A model generated the notes under the pieces. That model was not told the origin of the DNA and did not search any database. It worked only from the letters and a program-made list of their open reading frames with translations. The translations under genes were made by a program, and so were the position numbers. 64,000 nucleotides of DNA from Aldrovandia affinis. Lineage: Eukaryota; Chordata; Actinopteri; Notacanthiformes; Halosauridae. Within the stretch, counting starts at the first letter, position 1, and each line of letters starts with the position of its first letter. Location: positions 2,017,715 through 2,081,714 of the forward strand of contig JAINUG010000015.1 of the NCBI GenBank assembly GCA_029706075.1. The letters are read 5' to 3'. Shown here one piece after another: positions 46,796 through 57,664 of the stretch.

Positions 46796-49600
46796 ATTTT
46801 TATTTATTCTTTTTTTATTCAAAGTGTAGCTTTTTTTTTCTCGCTTTTTCCTTTCATGGGGGAAAAATCTATCAGAAGATCTTGAGCATCCTTTGAATTC
46901 ATTCAAATGTTCTGCCCTCTGCATCAGCTTTAAAAACCTCTGTCTAATGGTAATCCCTGCATATTTGTGTCAGGGAGTTCAATTATTATAATTTTCACAG
47001 CAGGCATATAGGCAATACTGTCTATAATGAATATTATAGAATAGCATCCATTGAAATCACAACAAAAAGCCTTGTGCACCTCATGTTGATTCATCATGTT
47101 GTAGAAATAAGCAGGCAGCTCAAAGTTTCAATGGAGACATGATGGATGACAAGGAGATTTTGTGAAAATAGCATTTTCTAAGAAAGCAATTTTACCATCA
47201 ATACCATAAGTGCTGATGTGGCTTCATGGTAAAACCTTGGGCATATTTTGAGTTTCATAAGGCAGATGCTTCAAAAATGAATGGGTACTCTATTTGCTAA
47301 ACAAGGTAAAAAGAAAATGTGACTCATACAGTGAGTCATTGTGTTATTTATTGATAACAGCATTTAAAAGCTGATCGCTCTGAAAGAAGGGATTGATTAC
47401 TCGAACAAAGAAGCATCTACTCAAAGGGTGGAAATTGGATTTAGTTCAGTATATTCCAATCTGTCTGAATGTGCAAACTTTGCCAGATTTAATTTAGAAA
47501 ACATCAGAAGAACATCTGTGCGGTCACAGAGGAACACTCACTAGTGTCCGCTACAATACAAAATAGATTTTGCCTATATAGCACCCTTAGACAGCGTTGC
47601 ACCTCAAGGCACTTTACTCAGCCCAAAAGGTGGGTATTGAGGCTAGAAGTAAAATTAAAAAATAAAACACTTGGGAGACTGCAACAAGTTTACCTGTTTC
47701 ATTCCTGGCAGTTCATTTTTGTTGTCATCTTGGCTCTGCTTTGACAGCCACTGAGGTTTCTCAAACCCTGTTCAATAATGACTGTATTTCCGAGTGTTTA
47801 TTTCCATGCTTGTGTTCCTCTAGTGGCAGGATTTGCAATTGAACACAGCAGGAGTATAGAATACTGCAGGAAATAATTCCTCTGCTTAGCTCATGGGGCT
47901 CTGCTAATCTTTGAACCTTCACCAATATCCGTTTGTTGGCAGGGTTTGATTCCGAACAATGTACAAGCGGTTCTACCAAAAACAAAAAAATCAATGCACG
48001 GTGTGCTCCTTCCAAAGCTGCTGCCCACCACACACAATTCCCTCCTCTGTAAGGCAAGAAATATTGACAGCAAGTGGAGCTGATTGATTTTCATAGGAAA
48101 CTGGTTACATTTTTATTGAAATCATTCAATCATTCCAATATTTGTTTTTTAATCATTTAAATGCAGTCTGCATACAGTAAAGTGTTGTTTCCTGCTCTGT
48201 GGTATTCCATCCTTATTTCTTTAGGACTTAAAAGAATAAATACTCGATAAAAATAAATAAATCCAAGCTTCATGGGATCATTAACCCGAGTTAAAAAAAA
48301 TCTATAGGTGTGTTGTTAATTTAAGAAATGACTGAGATGCCAATTAAAAGCAGTTAATTGACCTAAATGTGCCTTCAGCAGAGACCAATGTTTTTTTCTT
48401 TTTTGTTTTGTTTTTTATCACTCCCACGCACCTTTTCCCTCAGATCCTATATTCCACTGCTGTACTTCTGGAGCTCACACTGTTGCCAAAGGTTCCTCTG
48501 CCCTACTTTGAATTGCACGCGCTTAAGTCTGCAGCAGTTGGGGCACGCGCTCATGCGACCATACCCGCTCCCTATCTGAGCCTTCTGGAAGCTGTGTTGT
48601 GAAAACCCCAGGGTGAAATCTCTTCACTGCACCAAAAAACAGCTTCAGCCTCACAATGGGCTTGGCGCTTGCAAGCTTTTACAAGCTGATGCCAGTCCTT
48701 CATGTAGTCTTCATACAGATTTTCCATCATAGACAGGAAAATTAAACAGACTAGGATCAGTAGCCTGGCAGATATCACAAGATATTTTTTCTCTTTATTA
48801 ACACAATTTTACTGTGATACCTGTCCATTTTTTGTGTTTTTGTACATTTGTTAGAATACTTTAAAAAACAAGTAGACTAATTCTGTAACGTGTTCCGTTA
48901 CATACTGCGTATGCTGCTCTCATTTTAAAGCAGTCCTTTGTCTAGTGGCCTGCATACACACATTATCATTGGAGCTAATTATGAATGCATCCTACATGCT
49001 GTTTGATGACTTCCTGCCATGCTTCATTACAGTTTTGCCTCTATGTAGAAAAGTTATATATTTTTATTAAATATCATGTTCTCTTACTTTGATGACTTCT
49101 AAGGTCACTATATTACATGGTCACCCTCCAGACATTAATTTATTATGTAAGGCCTCCTCATGGCCTACTGCATATTTAGATATCCATGTAGATGATCCTG
49201 GAGTCAGAGTAGATATTATCTTACTTAAAGGCTTTCCCCAAGGCCCATTGCCAATATGTGCACAGCAACTTTTTTGAGCAACTCTTGAGAATTTAATACA
49301 TATTATTATTATGCAGCAGAATGGCCTATCCAGGGTTCAAATTCAAGGTGTCTATCAATTAATCAATTAATAATAGATCAATTCAATGTTATTATAGCTC
49401 TCTAGACTAAGTGAGTGGGGGGCATATCATGGAAAGATGCATGCACATATGATAACAGCTTCAAGAAGGGCATATGTCAAAAAAATACCAAGTAATACAT
49501 CAGTATTCAAGCTTACAAAATGAGACTACGTGGGTGGGGATTTGATTGTGGTTTTTAAATTCATAAAATTGATTAACAAATTAACTACCAAAGATTTTTC

Positions 49601-49860
49601 AGGTTAAGTTCAGTTAGCAGAACAAGAATGCACAGGTGTAAATTACTTTAAGCTGAATTCTCCACTCATAATAGGCATTTTTTTTACACAGAGTTGTCAA
49701 TGCGTTGAACAGTTTGCCAGGTCATGTAATAGAGGCAGAGACACTTGGGGAATTCAAGGCCAGGCTTGATGCAGTGCTCAAAACTTTCTAGAGTGTAGGT
49801 AAATGGTGAGCCTAGATAAGCCAAACGGCCTGTTCTGGTCATTATGTATAATTATGTTCT
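49601..49860 (+). mobile_element. LINE 3' fragment (CR1/L2-like reverse transcriptase C-terminus)
   Basis: Bases 49693-49791 read VVNALNSLPGHVIEAET...LKTF followed by a stop. This resembles the last residues of a non-LTR retrotransposon polyprotein (V-N-x-W-N-S-L-P pattern, with L for W here). The 3' sequence after the stop includes CAAACGGCCTGTTCTGGTC, typical of a widespread fish LINE tail. The clade is uncertain. Confidence 0.6.
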
Positions 49861-50057
49861 CATGATAAAGCTGCAAAGTGTGCGATGGTACTCACACAAA
49901 CAATCTGAAAAAATTGTATATAGTGCTTAATAGTCACTTAACAAATAGTCATAATGAAAATTATTTCCAAATCTCACAACATAAAAAGTGCCAAATAAAG
50001 ACCAATTGGCCACCATGGGAGCAACATCAGAGTAACCTTAAAAGATACATACTCTAA

Positions 50058-50300
50058 GGGCTGGCGGATGGCCCAGCGGTCTAGTGCACCGCGCTTTGGA
50101 GCGGTGTGCGCTGCCCGTCAGAGACGCGGATCGAAACCCGCGTTTCTACCAGACCGGCCCTGGTCGTCAGCCCGATCGGAGGTGGCATTTGGCTGTCCGC
50201 CTCCAGGGGAGGGGGGAGGGAGAGCCGGCACGAGTCCGCCGAGGAGAAGGTTAATGGAGTCCGTGGAAGATCTCCGTCTCGAAAGAAGGAAGGAAAAAAA
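50058..50300 (+). mobile_element. tRNA-derived SINE, family B
   Basis: The head reads GGCTGGCGGATGGCCCAGCG with a GGATCGAAACCC box B, then GGCCCTGGTCGTCAGCCCGA, GGAGGTGGCATTTGGCTGTC, GGGGAGGGGGGAGGGAGAGC and CTCCGTCTCGAAAGAAGGAA. It ends in an A-rich tail shortly before an AT microsatellite. This is the clearest member of the family in the window. Confidence 0.85.
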
Positions 50301-50325
50301 GATACATACTCTTACATTACGCTAA

Positions 50326-50328
<3 letters not shown>

Positions 50329-50361
<33 letters not shown>
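50329..50361. repeat. AT dinucleotide microsatellite
   Basis: An uninterrupted run of alternating A and T of about 33 bases, next to the tail of the family-B SINE. Confidence 0.95.
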
Positions 50362-50368
<7 letters not shown>

Positions 50369-51239
50369 TTATTCTGTATTGCCTAACATTTATGAAGCTA
50401 TATTACATACATCTGCATCAAATATTTTCTTGGTTTGATAAAAAAGATTAAACACAAATTTGTCCTTACCTTCAACTTACAATTATATGCAGTTTGGTGA
50501 GTACAGTAGACAACAAAATTAACTTGCCTGTGTTTGTGAAGCAAAAACTAAAACATGAATTGAATTATAAGTTAAGGACAATATTAATTGTTCATTGAAT
50601 GCAGGCCATTGTTTAATGGTACACAAATCATTGCCCTTGTATTTGTAATATTGATGGTATACAGATTCCTGCCTGATGGCCCACCAGCACCCCTGGAGTT
50701 GAAAATAGCTGTATATTTCCTTTAATAGAAATAGATTGCTGAATTGGCATGCCCCCAAAAAACTTTGAGGTTCATGACAGAAGTAGTTGTATAAAATATG
50801 CTATCCATTCAATTGGAGGCCTTATATTTCTGCAGATTCCAAATGACCTGGGGTCAAATTGTTTAAGGTTTTCTCTAACCTTTCTCTTTAGATCGCTCCA
50901 TGTAGGCGTGATAAATGATGATAGTTCTTATATCTCACTTATAAAAACTTTTTTAATATACTGGACTTGAATTGATTCCAGAAAAGTCCCAGATATTTGT
51001 AGTTCTGAGAACAGCGCTGCACTAGAAAGTGACATGAAATCTTATCTTGGTGTGATCACATCTATTCAGAACGGCAGGTCATTTATCTATTGCACTTCTT
51101 AAGCTTTGGCGCAGATCTGGCCAGTGGGGGTGGGATGTCACAGTGCTTCTCTGATATGATTCATTTCCTCCATCTCACACATATATATATATTTCATCCC
51201 AGTGACACTCAACTGGCTGCAGAGCTTAATATCAGACCT

Positions 51240-51760
51240 TTATGAAGGATCAGAAAGCAACAGAATCTCTGCCTGTACAGAGCCAGCCACCAATTCATGA
51301 CGAGTGCTGTAAGTTCCTGACCGGTTCCAGCTTGTGGGCCCAGGAGCATCTCGGCTCCTCTGACGCGGTGGCGGATGAGCGTTTCGCAGCAATGTGTTGG
51401 GGCTGCTGAATGTGATAGCAAAGCGGATCCGGCTCTGGCAGGTCGGGTCCAGCCAGTTTGGGCCCGGTGCATGGGCTGACAGAGAGGCTGCTGGCAGCAC
51501 CACAGCACCTCGCTGTTGAAGCCTGGGCGCTGGCCCAAACGCGGCTAAACAGAGCGTGATCCTCGCAATGGTTCGCTGCTGATTGAGCTCCTCTAAATCT
51601 GTGGGACAAATGTCTGTGGGCCTGCGTGCCAAAGCGATCGATGTGTGACCACCCCCTTCCCCGCACTTGGAGGAAAAGATTGATGCAGACGGCGGCGAAA
51701 AGAATGCAGTGGCTAAAATAATGGGGTCAACTCGCTCTGTGGCGGTGATAGTTATATGAA
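51240..51760. other. GC-rich, non-repetitive stretch upstream of the second exon
   Basis: Much richer in G+C than the surrounding intron and free of recognised repeats. Three overlapping minus-strand frames stay open (109, 130 and 123 codons), but none shows a domain, and open frames are expected where stop-poor GC-rich DNA occurs. It could be a conserved intronic enhancer or silencer, or relic sequence; neither can be decided from this window. Confidence 0.35.
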
Positions 51761-52516
51761 ACCTTTTTAAGCCTTATGCCTACTTCGGGGACTCAGGGGC
51801 AAATGCATCTGATCCAAGTTCAGCTCCTTTCTACACCTTCCACTTTCCTCTGGTTTGGAGTAATCAATTCAACAAGCCATTAAACCATACAGCTGCTAGC
51901 TGTCCAAGTAGAGTTGTATTAATTGATAAACTGGTTGTACATATATCACTGATTACCTAGCACCGAGTAAGAACCAATGAAAAGATCACTGTCATTGGAA
52001 TACTTTTTTTTTTTTTACTAACAGTGGCTTTTAGGTTCTGTGCAGTTGTCGGAGTGCCACTGTGGTGGGACTGTGAGCATGACCTACCATTTGGAGTAGA
52101 AAACAGCCGCGGTGCCGTGCTCTCTTGAGACTCTCCTCGATATGATTCTGTCTGGGGGGTGGAAACACAGCGCACCATGTGTTTTGCAGCCTCTCACACT
52201 TAAACCGATATGACAGGAACAGGGAGGCTTTGTGAAATGTCATGATTCATGTTACCATAAACCGTTTCCTCTGAGGAAGAGGGCCATGCAACCGCATGTG
52301 ATTTTGCCTCACAGTTAACATCCTGGGCCCACTGCATTCATCAGCAGCATTTTCCCCGCTAACCCCTTGTGCCACCCTACCCCCATGCCCACCAACAGTC
52401 ATACTTTACTTCAAGATTAATAATTTGTCCTTAATAATGTCCATGTTGGTCAACATATTTGTCAGATTTAGGCAACTCAATTGCTAGGTGGCTCATTCAT
52501 TGTTTGTTTGTTTCAG

Positions 52517-52631
52517 GTATATGATGAATGTAACCTGGGAAGGCAGGGATTTGTCCTTCACTGAAGATGGGTACCAGGCCAATCCCAAGCTGGTGGTGAT
52601 AGTTCTCAACAAGGACAGAGAGTGGGAAAAG
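52517..52631 (+). CDS. grin2a: grin2a exon (end of amino-terminal domain and linker), partial CDS
   Basis: 115 nt. The first base completes the lysine codon begun at 38567-38568, then 38 residues follow: [38 protein letters not shown]. These correspond to GluN2A residues 337-374 and lead into the linker before the glutamate-binding domain. The N-x-T glycosylation sequon NVT matches Asn340. The [14 protein letters not shown] run is typical of GluN2A rather than GluN2B. Acceptor AG is at 52515-52516 and donor GTAAGA at 52632, with the frame leaving in phase 0. The open frame continues past the donor to 52895, but those residues are intron. Confidence 0.96.
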
Positions 52632-55204
52632 GTAAGATCTATCCCTGTTGCTGGAGCTGAACTAAAATTGCCCAGACCACAAGCAATCTGTTTAACAGTA
52701 CCATCACCTTTAAAAATGCCAACTTTAAAAGCTCCAATAATGTTCCATATAATTTCTGTAGCCATTGCATCCTGTTTTATGATACCCTGGGTCACTCTAA
52801 AATTGTGTCGTTGGAGTCTTTTAGTGCACCAGCTTGCAGTTGGAGCCTCTCCTACAGCATCCATATTATGGCATCCTCAGACTTTTGTGCTGTAACCACA
52901 TAATCACATCAGTGATGATTTATTTCTTTAAAAAATCTTGGTTCAGTAATTCGTTAGTGAAAGTCTTCTTGGTTCAGTGAATCATTTTGTAGCAAAGAAT
53001 GGATAACCAAAAAGGTATTTGCTCTTACGCGAAAAGCTTACATTGAATGGAATGATTATAGTTAATAGGTTTGTTAATCAAAAGGATAACCAAATTGGTA
53101 AAAATAGCAAGGAATGCTTATTAACATAAACTGCCACCATATGGCCTATAGCAGTGCCATTCAACTGGTGGCTGTGGGGTAAACGCTGCTCACCATAGAT
53201 GTACTGTACTTGCATAGGGATCTGCATAATCAGTGTCAGCATACATCCCACGGGTAACAGAATAATAAATTATATCTATGCATTCTACTTTGTTTGCGCA
53301 TACACACAATAAATTGCATTTATGAACGATCACAATGTTTTATACATAGTACATTGAAAATGTTTGGCCCGTAATCATCATTTTAAAGAAGAATTTTGCT
53401 CCCAGGAAGAAGTAGTTGAAGAACCCTAGCCTATTGGACCATAGATTACAGCATGAGATAAATTGTGTTGCTAGGTAACTAACCTGCCAGCATTTGCTGC
53501 AAAATGAATGCCATTCAATCATCATTATCAATGGGATATGGCAAGATGACATGAAAACCAGACACCAGTGCTTGAAGGACATTATTTAAAAAACTATTTG
53601 CATGCACTCCCAAAGGATTGTTATTTTCACACACAGTATTATGATGAAGGAATCCTCTTTCAAACGGAATAATACATGGAAAAGTTTATTCTCTTAATGT
53701 CAGTACACACTAACTAAAAGTGGATCTTAATATTAAACCTGACACTTACAATGTAGGCATCTGGAATACTCACTTATATTGTAACTAATAAAAAGGTAAA
53801 CAAGCCCTAGGGATTAATGTAGACCAGCAAGGACTAAATTCACATTTCATGAATGGGTGCTGCTTGCAATAGACGTGTTTACATGCTTACACAATGGTCA
53901 TATTCTCCTATACTTTAAACATTGAATGACCTTCATCATTAATGCAAACATCAAATACAAATGTCTCGAGTAAAAGACACAAGAATTGTGGGAGAGGCAT
54001 ATTTGAGAGGTTGCATACTAGCCACCATTTTGTACGACGTGTTGCCATGACAAAATCAACATCTAAACAGCTGCACAAGTGCAGTAAAGTTTAATTAAGG
54101 AACAAATCACTGAACCACACCAGCAGAGAATGGCAGAGAATCTATTGGAGTCAGCGCCTCCTCTTGTTTCTTTTTTATTGTCCATGTCTCCTCGCTCATT
54201 TCACAGCCATTGTTCTCTTGCATCCGGAGACATTCAATTTTGGGCCGAGATCCTCCCCATGTGGATCCCTCTGCATCTGTCTCATTCCGTCACGTTCTGA
54301 ATGTTGCCCGGTGGCGACCCTTGAAACTTTGCTTCCACCATCATTGGCAAAGGTGACAGCTGCAAAGCTCAAGCTGTTGTGATACAGAATTGAATGCATG
54401 AGAAAGCTATTATGTCAATTAATTCCATGTCAGCATACCGCTTGTTGATGTTGATTAAATTAGAAGAAGAAAGAAAGAATCTGGGTTGCTTGCATTGTTC
54501 TTTGCCGCTTTTGTTATTTCTCCTCTCCGCGGTTTGCTGGGGAAGCAGACAACAAAAAGTGTATCCATTAATAACTCAGACGTCAGTGCTATATTTGTCA
54601 ATGTGTAGGAAGTAAATCCTCTGAGAAAATCAAATGAATTCCCATTTTCTCTGGATTATTTTGGACATACTGTAGCTGGAAAGCAGGAATAAGGAATTCT
54701 ACTTATTCTTCAAGTCTATAAACTATACATATTCTCTAAAATCCATAAAAGCATTGACCTTGAATCAATCTTTCAGGCTCTGTAAATTGAATTTCTGAGA
54801 CACTGTGAATGGAGTAGTTGATGTTAATGATTGGGCTACTTGGCTGGATTTTGACAAGTTTAGGGTTTAGGCTAAATAAAATTTGATTATGTTCACCAAC
54901 ATAATATTCTTCTAATGTACCAATCACCAGACATTGCTCCACATATTGAATATGTCACCTCTTCTTCGTGTGTCTTGCATTCTTAGAGAATGGCCATCCC
55001 CAACATAGAACACTTTGGGAGGAGAGCTATATGACGTTCAGTGTTCTGTGAAGTATAATGGGAGTGTAATAGAGTTCACCATTGTAGGGTTGATATTAAT
55101 CTGACAGACTCAATTCATCAGCTTGAACTGTTAACCCTGCAAAACACACATTCAGAGAATCAGAGATGACTTATTGCAGCTAAAGTGTTGTTCAGTGACA
55201 TGTA
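52632..55204 (+). other. Start of the next grin2a intron, nothing recognised
   Basis: Opens with the donor GTAAGA. No exon for residues after 374 was recognised. The stretch 54130-54390 is more GC-balanced than its neighbours and might be conserved noncoding DNA. Confidence 0.5.
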
Positions 55205-55265
55205 GTCCTGTAGCTCAGTTGGTAGAGTGTGGCACTGGCGATGCCAAGGTTGTGGGTTTGATCCC

Positions 55266-56171
55266 TGTGACAAGCCAGGTGACAATCGCTGGACTGGAGC
55301 AGAGCAGCCGATGGTAAGAACTGGCAGAGGAGTGGGGTTTGCCGGTCTACAGACCGGATCTTTATTTTTTTCACCTCTCTCCCAGACCCGGGAGAGAGAA
55401 ACAGTGGGAGAACAGGTTAAAATAAAACAAGCAGTCTTCACTCTACTTGCCGCAAAGCTTTTGGGCAAAAACAATTAACTAAAATAACAAACTAAAATAA
55501 ACAACAATAAATGAAAGCCCCGCCTCCTCCTAGGGGGGAATCCCCTTTCAGGGAACACACAACAAACACAGACAAGACAGACAGCCTTCATACATTCACA
55601 TTTAACACACATCAACACTTACTGGGACAGGGTAGAACTCTACACACTGTCCCGACACACACTCAACACACATCTCGAACAGTACACCGCGCCTCTTCAG
55701 CCCGGAGTTCTCCTAGAACCTCCGCAGGCACACACATATCCAGTGACTTTTCAAGTGCTTCCCATCCATGCACACAGAGACACTCAAACTTTTCAGTCCG
55801 AGTTCTCTTTTACCCCACACACAGAGACCCTCGCCACTCCTCACAGTGAGAGTTCTCTGGCAACCAGCTCCGAGACACTCTCCACTCTTTCAGTGAGAGT
55901 TCTCGGGCCGTTGTCCAGAAACACTCTCCACTGCCCAAGTGCAAGTTCTCTTCCAATCACACCGAGGGCAAGAGGCGGACCCTATTTCAAGGCGCCCTCT
56001 CGCTCTCTTTCACGATCACACCGAGGGAGAGAGGCAGACACTCTTAGTGCGCCCTCCTTCTTTCCCACACACACAGGAAGCACTCTACTCAGTCACTTTC
56101 GACAAACGCACACAGAACTCAACATAAACTCCACACACCAACACACACAAACACACACAAACACAACACAA

Positions 56172-56202
<31 letters not shown>

Positions 56203-56621
56203 AACAGCCACTCAATATGCACACATGAATGACAATCAACAACTCAATACGCACACATAAATGACATGACAAGACTAACTGATCCCCCCACTTGCCCCAC
56301 CTGCTCTTAAATAGGCTTACTTTCTGCCTGGCTCAGGTGGGACTCGTGAGGCAATCCCCCGTCTATCATTCACTCACCCAATCACAATCACTCAACACCA
56401 AACAATTCACATTCTCACACACAAACCCAATCAGTCAATTAAATCATAATTAAATCAATTATGGCCTTTGGAGCAACCTTCCTGGCAACAGTTCACTCTC
56501 ACACCCTGAGAGAGTGCCAAACCTGTCCCCAGAAAGTCTCACTGCTCCAAAGGCCTCCATAACAGGGAAAAACAATGGCAACCCTGCCACTCCCATGTTG
56601 CCGAGGCCGACGCCCTCCACA
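55266..56621 (+). mobile_element. LTR, copy 3 of the 1/23490 family, inserted in a SINE
   Basis: Starts TGTGACAAGCC and ends GCCCTCCACA. It is flanked by ATCCC (55261-55265) and ATTCC (56622-56626), a 5-bp duplication with one mismatch. At 1356 bp it keeps the long middle (about 55620-56290) with degenerate tandem units carrying GAGACACTC/AGTGAGAGTTCTC words and a CA repeat, which the 23490 copy lacks. Several frames of 60-160 codons run through the low-complexity middle but encode only Ser/Thr/His-rich repeats. No gag or pol genes are visible. Confidence 0.88.
56131..56206. repeat. CA-rich microsatellite inside LTR copy 3
   Basis: Runs of CA interrupted by extra A residues, most regular at 56171-56196. 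Confidence 0.9.
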
Positions 56622-56975
56622 ATTCCATGGGACTACATGTCCATTGTTTGGATGGGATGGTAAAAACCGAGGTCCTGACTCTCTGTGGTCATAAAAGATC
56701 CCATGGCGCTTTTCCAAAAGAGACCAAGACAATATGTATATACATATGGAATTCATTCATTCCCTCCCTCCTTGCCTCTCCACCGTGTATCTGATATGCT
56801 GTGTGTTTGTACTGGCACACTATGGCTTCCGTCGCATTCACCCAGGTGGGTGCTGCACATTGGTGGTGGTTGTTGAGGTGAGTTGCTGCTCCTATCATCA
56901 TTGTAAAGCACTTTGGGTTCCTTGAAAATCGCTATATAAATCTAATGTTCAATTCAATTCAATTCAAACATGGTC

Positions 56976-57274
56976 ACGTTGCTTTTGCAGCCAAGGGAAC
57001 CCTACACAAAGGATAGACACCACAGATTTGTACTGTATGACCGAAATATTGAATATTGCTTGAATTCAAAGACTATTAAGCTTAAGTGTAAAAATGCATA
57101 CAATACAACTATTTACAATTAAAACATTTAAGATTACAATTTAGTGTTAAAATGAATAAACTTTAATTTGTCTCATACTAAATTAATCTCACACATTCCT
57201 ATTAATTTGGCACTGGTGATACAATAAATGATGATAGCTGCGGTTTTTGTTTTTCATTTTGTGTGCTTCTAAAA
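56976..57274. other. Intronic DNA, nothing recognised
   Basis: AT-rich spacer between two SINEs. Confidence 0.45.
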
Positions 57275-57285
57275 CAATTTGTGCC

Positions 57286-57653
57286 ATCCATCCATCCATC
57301 CATTGTCTAAGCCGCTTATTCCTGGTCAGGGTCGCGGGGGGGGGCTGGAGCCTATCCCAGCATGCGTTCCGGGCGAGAGGCAGGAATACACCCTGGACAG
57401 GTCGCCAATCCATCGCAGGGCACACACACCATTCACTCACACACTCATACCTATGGGCAATTTAGACTCTCCAATTAGCCTAACGTGCATGTCTTTGGAC
57501 TGTGGGAAGAAACCGGAGTACCCGGAGGAAACCCACGCGGACACGGGGAGAACATGCAAACTCCGCACAGAAAGGCCCCCGGCCTGGATTCGAACCCGAG
57601 ACCTTCTTGCTGTGAGGCGACAGCGCTATCCACTGTGCCACCGTGCCGCCTCC
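57286..57653 (-). mobile_element. tRNA-derived SINE, family A, full length with target duplication
   Basis: The minus strand reads the head (inverse of CACTGTGCCACCGTGCCGCC), box B inside GGGTTCGAATCC, the body shared with 5481-5837, and a GGATGGATGG tail at the left edge. CAATTTGTGCC occurs exactly at 57275-57285 and 57654-57664, an 11-bp target duplication. The 140-codon plus-strand frame is a shadow seen in many fish genomes. Confidence 0.92.
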
Positions 57654-57664
57654 CAATTTGTGCC

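Larger units (their letters stand above)
38569..52516 (+). other. grin2a: grin2a intron between the two exons (13,948 bp)
   Basis: Begins GTAGGC and ends with a TTTGTTTGTTTCAG acceptor. It contains the pogo-like element, the SINE mosaics, the 2962-bp TIR element, two family-B SINEs, a LINE scrap and a GC-rich stretch, all annotated separately. The remainder (38569-40957, 45684-46484, 46796-49600, 50301-51239, 51761-52516) shows nothing recognisable. 47560-47625 has a TATATAGCACCC...CTCAAGGCACTTTAC phrase that may be a LINE-tail relic. Confidence 0.9.
55205..56975 (+). mobile_element. tRNA-derived SINE, family D, split by an LTR insertion
   Basis: The head at 55205-55265 has CTGTAGCTCAGTTGGTAGAG (a near-perfect box A) and GGTTTGATCCC (box B). 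The body resumes at 56622 with ATTCCATGGGACTACATG, GAGGTCCTGACTCTCTGTGG, GATCCCATGGCGCTTTTCC and GGCACACTATGGCTTCCGTC. The tail has GTAAAGCACTTTGGGTTCCT and AATCGCTATATAAATCTAAT, ending in TTCAA repeats. Minus the inserted LTR the element is about 415 bp. This is not a functional tRNA gene: there is no tRNA 3' half after box B. Confidence 0.85.

Noticed and set aside
51240-51632. 130-codon minus-strand gene in the GC-rich block
   Set aside because: Three overlapping frames are equally open, none has a domain or splice context, and GC-rich DNA has few stop codons by chance.
52632-52895. Extension of the grin2a exon through the open frame after 52631
   Set aside because: A strong GTAAGA donor lies exactly where GluN2A residue 374 ends, and the following translation has no similarity to GluN2A.
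55205-55265. A tRNA gene (box A TAGCTCAGTTGGTAGAG, box B GGTTTGATCCC)
   Set aside because: The sequence after box B is an LTR, and beyond that a SINE body and tail. The acceptor-stem 3' strand is absent, so this is a SINE head.
55743-56228. 161-codon Ser/Thr/His-rich frame
   Set aside because: It translates the CA-rich and GAGA-rich middle of an LTR; repeat DNA with few stops in one frame explains it.
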